A DNA stretch of 64,000 nucleotides from Euryodendron excelsum (Eukaryota; Streptophyta; Magnoliopsida; Ericales; Pentaphylacaceae), in NCBI GenBank assembly GCA_033060915.1, contig CM065384.1, positions 12,421,001 through 12,485,000 on the forward strand, in the 5' to 3' direction. This document shows positions 56,245-64,000 of the stretch, piece by piece (position 1 is the stretch's first letter; each line of letters opens with the position of its first letter). Both the position numbers and the translations under genes were made by a program. The notes below the pieces were generated by a model. That model was not told the DNA's origin, made no database searches, and was given only the letters and a program-made list of their open reading frames with translations.

Positions 56245-57739
56245 CACTTAGAGGGTTTGGTCATTATCATGTCTCTTCATCCTCACCCATTTGGAGTCTT
56301 TGATTAGTTTCTTCAATTCTATCCACTTTAAACTTTCAAAATCAAGTTTTTCAAAGTTGGTTTAAAAAACAAGTCATTACTTGCTTTTAATTGCATTCAA
56401 TTATTCAATCTTGCATTAAGTTTGTCATTCAAGGTACGAGCTTTCGCATATGGTTTTTTGTAGGTGGACCCTTGTTCTTTCCTGCAATTTTTAAAAATCA
56501 CACACACACTACACGTGCACTTGCATTCTGCATATTTGCATTTTCTACCCTGATATGTCTTTTCTAGTTAGAAGGGGGAACGGTATATTGGTTGTGGACA
56601 AGATGTTGTGTCAGTTTCTTCGCCTACGACCTCTTAATGGTTCCCCCACTCTGATCACCAACCAATAATGGCACCACCTCGAGGAGTGGGCCTAAGTTTG
56701 AAGATCTGGGAATCGAGCCTTCTTAGGACGCATTAGTAAACCCCCAACCTCATGCTCATATAGACGCCATGCATAGCCAAACCTCTATCGAATTTAGGAC
56801 ACGCACGCCATTTTCAAAACCATGGGAGAAAGGGCAACTACTTTACTTTCCTTTATAGTTGTTTATTCCTGTTGTTATAATGACTGTACTCTTACGATTA
56901 TAATGCTCGTCTAACTATTCATGTATGCATGTTTACTTTAATTGCATTCTCTCTCCTTATACTCTTTGCATCCATATTCATGCATACAATATTTCATCCC
57001 AAGACAAGAGTTCTGAAGTAACTCAAGTCACTGCATTCTCATGTATATGATCAACCCATCGAGAGTGACGCCAAGGTCACTCTCCCTTGCATTAAACCTA
57101 CCCAAACCCTAAGGGTTCCCATGTAACCCTAAGGACTCAGTGCTTGCACTTCAAGTCATTCCATAAGAGGGGCCCCAATCCCTCTATGCTCACAGAGATA
57201 GGATTGCCAAGAATTAAAGGGGTAGTCAATCAACAAGGTCTCTCAATGACCTCCTTGATATCAAATCGAAAGAAGGAGAATCCGAAGACTCAAGAGTAGT
57301 TTAGGATTTCAAATGTAAAATTAGATAGGTGGAAGTCCAAAGAAAAATGTTTCCTTTTCCCCTATTAAAGTGTGCTCTGTTTCTTCTTGTATTCTAAATT
57401 CAAAGTTCCATGTATCTTTTTACTTTTCACAAATGAACGTACAAATAAAAGAAGGTTCCCATTTGACGGTAAAGTATCTGCATACAAGAGCAAAACTCCT
57501 ATCTCCAAAAGTGAGCCAAAACCATCATATTTAGCCTCCCTCTCAAATAGGGACACCCTAGGGCATGCATTGCATAGAACTCTCTAAAAACCAAAAACTA
57601 ACTTGCGATTTATGTCCTTGTTTTTCTGCTTCTTTCTTTTTCATTTACAGAGATCACACTATAACAAGTCAACATTGCTCCCAAGAAAGGTCAACATCCA
57701 TCTAGAGACCCCATTATCACCCGACAAAGAGCATCACTT
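56245..57739 (+). other. Untranslated leader of element 2
   Basis: No gene is present; the leader is colinear with those of elements 1 and 3. A possible donor AAGGTACGAG (about 56431) and a pyrimidine-rich acceptor-like TTTTTCATTTACAG ending near 57650, about 90 bp before gag, suggest a leader intron of about 1.2 kb. Only the acceptor side is clearly conserved. Confidence 0.6.
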
Positions 57740-59730
57740 ATGGTTACTAACCCAGAAGAATCATCCCAAGTGTCTCGAAAGAGGTCAATAAAATGAGGAC
57801 CAAGATTGATGAAATGTTCAAGCTTGTTCAAACCATGGCCATGAAAGATGCTGTTGTAGTCCCATCGTCGTCAATGACTTCTTCCAAACCCGCTAATCCA
57901 AGAATTATGCTTCAATCTGATGAGGAAGATGCCAAAGGGGCTAATGTTGAGGAAGGAGAAACTATACTACTCTCACCAGCTATGAAAAGGACTCTTATAG
58001 ACCCCCTCAGTTTGAAAATCCAAGGGCTAGAATATTCACTGCGAAGTCTCTATGGTCGTGACACTTATGGCTTTACTTCCTATGACGAGTTGTGTATCTT
58101 CCCAGACCATCCAAGACCTACCAAGTTCAAAATGCCTGACTTTCAGAAGTATGATGGCATTGGTAACCCAATTGCTCATCTTTGCCTGTATGCTGGGGCA
58201 CTGAGTGGTCATGGGAACGATCTGAAACTCCTCATGCAGTTGTTCCAACACAGTCTCATTGGGTCTACTCTACAATGGTTTGCCCGTCTAGACCTAAGGA
58301 AGATCACCACTTGGATTGAGCTGGTCAATGCGTTCAAAGCCCAATAGCGTCACAATATTGACTTCACTTCTGATCGGTGGTCATTGATGATGATGAGTAA
58401 AGGTGAGAAAGAAAGCTTCAAGAGCTATGCCCTGAGATGAAAGGAAGCTGCTACGCTAGTTAATCCCCCATTGGAAGAAAAGGAGTATATGCAATTGTTT
58501 ATGCACACTTTCCAAGACATATACTACGAGAAGCTTTGCACTAGTATGGGGAAGAGCTTCTCTGAGCTCATCATGCAAGAGAAAATGATAGAAAATAGTC
58601 TTAAAATGGGAAGGATTACCGATTCCTATGCAAAAACTGGAGAAAGCTTGGCTAACATAGCCAAGAAAGTGGCCACTACAAGGGGAGTAATCAAGAAGGA
58701 AAGCGAGGTGTCTACCATCTCACCCATTCAACCACCTCAATATCGTCCACCACTTCAGTGCCACCCTATCTTACCCATGCCCACTCTAAGCATGCCTGCT
58801 CAAGCACCTAACATTGGCCCTTCTGTTGCACGACCTAATTTCAATAGGCCTGCCCGACACTTTTGTAACTTTGAAGCCCTAGCCTGCACCCAAACTGAAG
58901 CCTATCATAACCTTTTAAAGAACAACATCATAAAACCCATTCTGGCCCGTCCATTGCTAAGTCCCCTGTCCTCCAACTTTAACGGCACCCTCACTTGTGA
59001 TTACCATTCGGGCAGCCAAGGGCATGACACTGAGAGTTGCTTCTCCCTCAAACATAAAATATAAGACTTAATCGACAACAAGACCATTGATTTGCAACCG
59101 GTGAACTGTACTCTAACCCCCAATGTGACCACCAACCCTCTGCCAGACCACACAGTTAATGTGATATTAGTAGAAATAGAAGACGAGGGAGAGTTAGATG
59201 AAACCATGTCTAAGGATTATGAAGAGGATTAGGAGGCCGATGAAGAGAATGACTGGGAGGAGGATCTCCCATTATGTCCGATCTATCTCTATAACCCTAA
59301 TGAGATGCCTGATTCTTCTGACTGGCCAATTGAAGAGCCAATGCTTATGGAGGAGGATCTTACTGAAGACACGGCTGTTGATGGATGGGGTGCTGAGTTT
59401 CTGCACCCAAAATATGCCACAGCTGAACATCGCTTATTGGAAAACCCCTGGCCAGTGACTGAGCTCGACTATGAAGACATGGGCTGGGAGTTAGAAGAGC
59501 CAAAGGCACTAACAAAGCCATTCGAGTTGGAGGGAGGTGAGTTAGCCATCCTGTTTACGGAAGAGCCTACCGCCAAGGACAACAATGAGGTCAATAAAGC
59601 TGACAACTGCACCGTTACTACCAACACCCCCGGAGTTCTAAAAAAAGCTTTTGCCTTACTTGCCTTGGCTGGAAGCTACGACTGTGGATGGAGTGTGGAA
59701 GACGTGGGCATTGTCTCAAAGCCCAGTTGA
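57740..59730 (+). pseudogene. gag: Tat/Ogre-type gag of element 2, four stops and one frameshift
   Basis: Colinear with the gag of element 3 throughout. The ATG at 57740 starts MVTNPEESSQVSR; a one-base deletion before 57793 then changes frame. From 57793 a single frame runs to 59730, broken by TAG 58345, TGA 58438, TAA 59062 and TAG 59230. By comparison with element 3 the last three replace Trp, Gln and Trp through C-to-T or G-to-A changes; the first replaces Tyr. The core motifs FKMPDFQKYDGIGNPIAHL and QWFARLDLRKITTW and the zinc-binding-like CDYHSGSQGHDTESC are kept. The acidic C-terminus retains MPDSSDWPIEEP and FELEGGELAILFTEEP. At the position of the element 3 stop this copy has Trp. 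No pol follows. Confidence 0.88.
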
Positions 59731-61684
59731 GAAGGACTTTCCACAAAAGCGTACAAGAGAGGGGTGTTTTCACCCACTTTCTTTCTATCCCTTTTATTGT
59801 CCTTAAATTATGTCTGCATTTCCATTCCTTTAAAAGAACTATATGCTTGTCACTAACATAATAAAATGATAGTTTTTTGTTTATTGCTGTTATTTTATAT
59901 TTCTCTTGTGAATGGTGAATGTTTCCTACACAAGGGGCATGATCTATCTTATGGAGGATCTGACTTGAAGGAATGATAGCATGAGTTAGCCACTCGCCAA
60001 ATGATCAGCTTTTAAAAGAGAGAGAGGATAAGGATGAGTGAGGAAACCACCCAAAGGCAACACTTGTAAGACACCGAAGCTAAGCGATGTGCGGCCAGAT
60101 TATCAAGATGAAGAGGAGCCATCTTTCATTTTTTCATTAAAAAAAAAGTGTTTATATTCCCTTTACTTAGCTCGCTAGCGCCTCGCAAAAAGCAAAAGTT
60201 TCCTTGTCAACCCTGATCCAACACCATCCCCAGCATTGGGGCAGGCAAATAACTGAGAACTCTAGGAATGTCATCCATCCTCTATCATGCTGGGGCAACG
60301 ATGAAGGCTCTATGGATCAAGCAATCTAGTTCAAAGTGAAGAGAGGTCCTCATTTCATTTCTCATGCAGTCTGAAGCAACCCTTGTCAAACTCATTGAGC
60401 CATTTACCTTTTTCGAGAAAACCCCAACCTAGGGATCACCGCTCAAAATAGGTTTGAATTGGTAAGGAAAAGGTCTAAGAAAAAAAGGGTTGTAGAAGTG
60501 TTCAATTCATAAAAGGAAAGAAAAGAAATGAAGAAACAAAAAGAAAAAAAAACAAAGAAAAAGAATTATTAAGGGGCAAGAGGCCAAAAAAAAGAGCATA
60601 TCTGAGAAAAGGCCTGAAGAAAGTCATGTTTATGCCACCTTAAAAAATGAATGGAAAGGACAAAAGAGAAAAGAGTCATGGTTATATAGAAAGGTCGAAA
60701 GAAAAGAAAATAGTCATTTCATCCTGAGAAATATATAGTAAAGGCAAGAAGGAAAGTTCAAAGGTGATCTTATGTGAGCAAGAAGCCCAATAGAAGCTGT
60801 AGGTTTGAGCCTTTATCTTTTCTTATTAAACCCCAAGCCATGGCCTACATTACAACCCTATTACAGTCCACTCTGATTGACAATGGATTTCTTGATCTAA
60901 ATGAGCCAGGCGTGTTGCTAAAACTGTAGAAGGATGCTAACCCCACTGGAAAAACAATCAAGAATGGTATGGATCTAAGTCTCTACTGAAAGCGATATCA
61001 AATTTGAGACTGCATATCCTATTATTTCAAAACCCTATAGCTTAGCCTACATTACAGTTCTTAAACAAAGTCTCCTCAAATTAAAGAACTGATTGCTCAT
61101 CGCTCTACTAAAGGTTAGGTAAGCTGTTGCCAAAGCCTTGAGAGTTGAAAGTTTCAGCCAAATAATCCTATACACTAACCCAAGGTCGAAAATCGGAGGT
61201 AGTCAAAAGGTTAAGAAGGGTACAAAATGCTATCATCTAGTCAAGATAAGGTTGAGCCAAAAGAGAGATCAGACCCTTGATAAGGAAGGAATTGCCATTT
61301 CAAGGATGTATAATTTGACAGCGCTCCATTTATTGTATTAATTGTTGCATCCCTAACATTTATATGTATTTTTATAAAAATTTCGACATGAGCTTTGCAT
61401 ATGTAAGACATAGCTCCCTGTAGAAATAGAAGTCACCAATAATAGTTTAATATCATCTCATGTAATAAATATATGTCGTCATCATTATCCTTGTACATGC
61501 ATCTGTTCATATACCTAACTGTCTAAATATCTTTGCCTGTTCATGCATTAATATATACAACTAGTTGTCTAGAATCATAAACATCCACCCCATGAAAAAT
61601 TTACAAAAAGAAACTGTCTTACAATGAATACATGTCTAGGATAGAATACAGGAAAAAGTTGAGCCCTGTATCAAGGAGCACTCG
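59731..61684. other. Spacer between gag and antisense PMD gene, element 2
   Basis: No supported gene in about 1.95 kb. Colinear with 40662-38668 of element 3 on the opposite strand. The part at 60345-60450 matches the sequence that follows integrase in element 1. A-rich low-complexity sequence lies at 60480-60600. No protease, reverse transcriptase, RNase H or integrase motif was seen in either strand. Confidence 0.7.
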
Positions 61685-62483
61685 TCAAAAGTCGAAATCA
61701 ACATCCAGATCAAAATCTCCAAAACCTGGATCAGGAGGAGGCGGATAGCTACTGGAAGCACCTATATCCTACAAAAAAGGAAGAGTTTTGAATCAGCAAA
61801 AATGGATGAAAAATTACGGAACAGAAAGAAGAAGGAAAAGGACAACATACACCGTCGTCGCCCATTTGAGCCAATCGCGCCGTCAAGGAAGCTACCTCTG
61901 CCTGGAAATGATCCCTTTCCATCTGGAACTGGTCCCCCTCCGTCTGGTACCTGTCCCTTTGGTCTCTCACAGTGGTAAACTCAACCTAGGGCATGTATCC
62001 TCCAGCTCGGCACCACAAGTCGACCACCTCCTGGCTAACGGTATACCCACTAACTACCACCTCGAATTGAGTAAAGGCACCCACAGAATGAGCTCAGAAG
62101 TGTGTGGTATAGTCTGTCTTTGGAGGAAGCAAGAACCCGGCACCTAACAGGCGCTCCTGATAGGGAATAGGAACTCCCTCCACCAAAGCTCCAAACATGT
62201 ACTTTGGTGGATTTCCTGCTGACCTGAACTCCTCATGAAACTGGTGCTAGTGTCGATATCCTAAGTAGGACTCCCAGGAATCATCGCTGAGAAAGGAAGC
62301 CCTCGATAGGGACAACGAGACCAAGTACCTTATTGTCTCATAATGGGTTGATCCAATGAAGGGCCGCAAAGTCATATCCCTCGCCTCAATGAGCTCCAGG
62401 TTAGCCCGGGTCGTCATAAAGTCAGTAATCTCCAACCGCTGGGCTACCCAATCACGAGCCCACCGCAAAGCACGGGGATAAAT
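61685..62483 (-). pseudogene. Antisense PMD gene of element 2, 5' part removed by insertion
   Basis: This is the C-terminal half of the same gene as 36818-38667. The minus strand reads YPRALRWARDWVAQRLEITD, RPFIGSTHYETIRYLVSLSL and WESYLGYRH, then continues colinearly through a middle section with stops. One of them replaces Gln in the sequence equivalent to VPQVEF (a C-to-T change). The coiled coil (MERDHFQAEVASLTARLAQM) follows, then a GT-AG interval at the same place as in element 3, and a last exon encoding GASSSYPPPPDPGFGDFDL ending in TGA at 61685. The mobile-domain half is missing because another element starts at 62484; it may continue beyond the window. Confidence 0.78.
61769..61850 (-). 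other. Putative intron in the antisense PMD gene, element 2
   Basis: On the minus strand a GTATGTTGTCC donor and a CTTCCTTTTTTGTAG acceptor bound about 82 bp between the coiled coil and the last exon. The location equals that of the 87-bp interval in element 3. Because 82 is not a multiple of three, the tail is only in frame if this interval is removed or the donor is moved by two bases. Confidence 0.7.
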
Positions 62484-64000
62484 TGTTAGCCCAAATGGAA
62501 ATCAAAGAGGGGGGGGGTGAATTGTGTTTTTCAAAAATTAATAGCAATTAAGATTAATTAAAATTAATCTAATTAATAGAATAGTGATCAAGATATATAT
62601 AATGCAGTGCAATCAAAAGAGAAATGAAAACAAAGCAATAGAAGGCACACCAAGAATTACCAAGGTTCAACCACAATTCGTGGTCTACGTCCTCACCCCA
62701 AGATCTCCTTGAAGTCTTCCTCCACTGTGCAATCTTCAATTACAAAATGGATGCTGATTTACCAAGTGCTCAGCTCACTTTTACACAAGAACTTCTTCCC
62801 AAGCTCTTCTAGCTACCAAGTGATTTTGTCCAAGATTCACTCCAACTTACGAGAGTTTTTCTTCTACAAGAGAACTCTCAAACTCTCACTTACAGGTGCA
62901 TGAAGTTGTACAAAAAAAATACAAACTCTCTATCAAGAGTGGATAGAAAAATTAAAGCTCACTTAATGCCAAAACGAAGACAAAAGGAATGTTTAGAATT
63001 TCTCAGCTTGATCAGTTAGTAGTTTTTGTTTTTGTTATATCTCTTGTATATAAATGTAGTTTGAAGCTTGTATATAAACCCTTGTATGGATTTCGTCTAT
63101 TGGTGGTTGTTCGGGCTCATTAAATGCAAGTCCAGTCTGTTATAACGTTAGAAAAACTAGCCGTTATTTTCCAGGTGTCAACATATCTGGTTTGCATTTT
63201 TCAGATGTTGTCCACTGTCTCTATGTGTTGACACTTGATCATTTTGTCTTCAAACTTTTGGCGTCTGTCTTCATGTGTTGATTCTTCATATTCATGTGTC
63301 GACACATTGCCCAGAAAACTTCATTCAATCTACCAATGATCAAGTTTAGCTTCAACAATACAATAAGATCTTCAAGGAGTCTTCTCTTTGGGGTTTGATA
63401 ATAAATCAATGTCTTCAATTCATCAAAGTTGTTCTTTATTCAAATTGGATTGAATCTATCATTTGATAATCATTTCTTCTTGGTTTACAAACTGCCATAA
63501 CTTCATTCCATTATTGCTGAGCTCTTCTTCTTCATTGCTGAACTCTCTCTCTTTCATTGCCGAGCTCTTCTTCTTTTTACTGCACATCCTTCTTTCTTCT
63601 TTAAGATCACTTCAATGAGCCTTTTATAAGCTTTGATGACGTCTACTCTCGAACATCTTCATTTCTCTGAGTACATATCATCTTCATTGATTTTTTACAT
63701 CCCAGATGAAGTCTTCACTTGGATTTTTTGTAGAGATTTTGCAATTAAGATGAATTTGCTTCTCAAACATCTTCAATCTCTTCAAAATGAAGTCATCTTC
63801 AATTGATTTTTGCACACTTGATGAGGTCTTCTTTTGAACACCCTCAATCTCTTCGAATTCAAGTAAACTTCATTGAGTATATGCATACTTGATGAAATCT
63901 TCTTTTGAACACCTTCAATCTCTTCAAATTCAAATCATTTGTTTGAAGTTGGAATAGGTTTCATTGCTCTGTTTGGTGCATTGCATGACTCTTGGTGCAT
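62484..64000 (+). mobile_element. Start of a different LTR-like element, right end outside window
   Basis: The homology to the PMD gene stops at 62483 and new sequence starts TGTTAGCCCAAATGG, followed by a G run and GTGAATTGTG. It has no similarity to the Tat/Ogre LTRs. A TG start, a G-run near the start, TATATAAAT at 63047-63055 and a second TATATAAA at 63071 are what an LTR promoter region would show. The segment from 63480 on repeats motifs such as TTCTTCTTCATTGC(T/C)GA and CTTCAATCTCTTCAAATTC. No coding sequence is supported in it. It could also be another repeat type; the partner end is not visible. Confidence 0.5.
63047..63078 (+). promoter_or_regulatory. Duplicated TATA-like motif in the right-end element
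   Basis: CTTGTATATAAAT and GCTTGTATATAAACCC lie about 24 bp apart, about 560-590 bp from the presumed LTR start. Either could be a core promoter. Confidence 0.4.

Larger units (their letters stand above)
27746..62483 (+). mobile_element. Element 2: pol-less Tat/Ogre-like element with gag and antisense PMD gene, right end not seen
   Basis: This plus-strand element's 5' LTR starts at 27746 (TGTAAGCACCCCATTTTTG) and ends at 56224. The LTR is split into 27746-30464, 49499-50749 and 55477-56224 by element 3 and solo LTR 3, and totals about 4.7 kb. PBS, leader, gag (57740-59730), a 2-kb spacer and an antisense PMD gene follow. An unrelated LTR-like element interrupts at 62484, so the 3' LTR lies beyond the window. 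CACCC (27741-27745) should be its left target duplication. There is no protease, reverse transcriptase or integrase between gag and the antisense gene. The identical gene order in element 3 argues that the loss is ancestral. Confidence 0.85.

Noticed and set aside
1..64000. tRNA, rRNA or other structured RNA genes
   Set aside because: No cloverleaf or rRNA signature was noticed. The only tRNA-related sequences are the primer-binding sites.

Overview
This window is repeat-dense nuclear DNA from a flowering plant, probably heterochromatin. No ordinary host gene is supported. Nearly all of it belongs to one family of very large Ty3/gypsy LTR retrotransposons of the Tat/Ogre type. The evidence is long LTRs (about 4.5 to 5.3 kb) that start TGTAAGCACCCC and end in GACA, a primer-binding site of the form TGGCRACTCC, a purine tract before the 3' LTR, a Tat-type gag, integrase remnants, and an extra gene in antisense orientation. 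The species cannot be named from this sequence.

Layout. Element 1 (plus strand, 1-26375) enters from the left edge. It has a cut-off 5' LTR (1-3550), a leader, a decayed pol with recognisable integrase, a 3' region with a 49-bp minisatellite, a purine tract, and a 3' LTR (21886-26375). Two minus-strand solo LTRs interrupt its interior: 5458-10061 (target duplication CTCAT) and 11478-16807 (target duplication TCTAC). The second one splits the integrase reading frame. A short flank (26376-27745) carries a fragment resembling the 'putative gypsy type transposon' family. Element 2 (plus strand, 27746 to past the right side) begins inside that fragment. Its 5' LTR is broken by the complete element 3 (minus strand, 30465-49498) and by a third solo LTR (50750-55476, target duplication CTGAC). 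Its interior then holds gag (+) at 57740-59730 and an antisense gene (-) at 61685-62483. That gene is cut by the start of an unrelated LTR-like element at 62484.

Coding content. Elements 2 and 3 have the same unusual build: a Tat-type gag, about 2 kb of non-coding DNA, and then a convergent gene on the opposite strand encoding a plant mobile domain (PMD) protein with a coiled coil and an acidic tail. Neither has pol, so both would depend on enzymes supplied by another element. Element 1 keeps integrase but has lost recognisable gag, so it may be a dead relative of such a helper. The antisense gene carries a GT-AG intron at the same place in both copies. All copies seen here are inactivated by stop codons, most of which look like C-to-T decay.

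The LTRs are structured. The U3 holds hairpin-rich minisatellites with 81-bp, 157-bp, about 207-bp and GAGTA/TACTC units, in which paired arms change together. Palindromes sit just upstream of a conserved TATAAATA box. A hairpin and a PBS-like repeat lie near the 3' end of the LTR. The long ORFs that appear over the 81-bp array are by-products of a repeat unit of exactly 27 codons.
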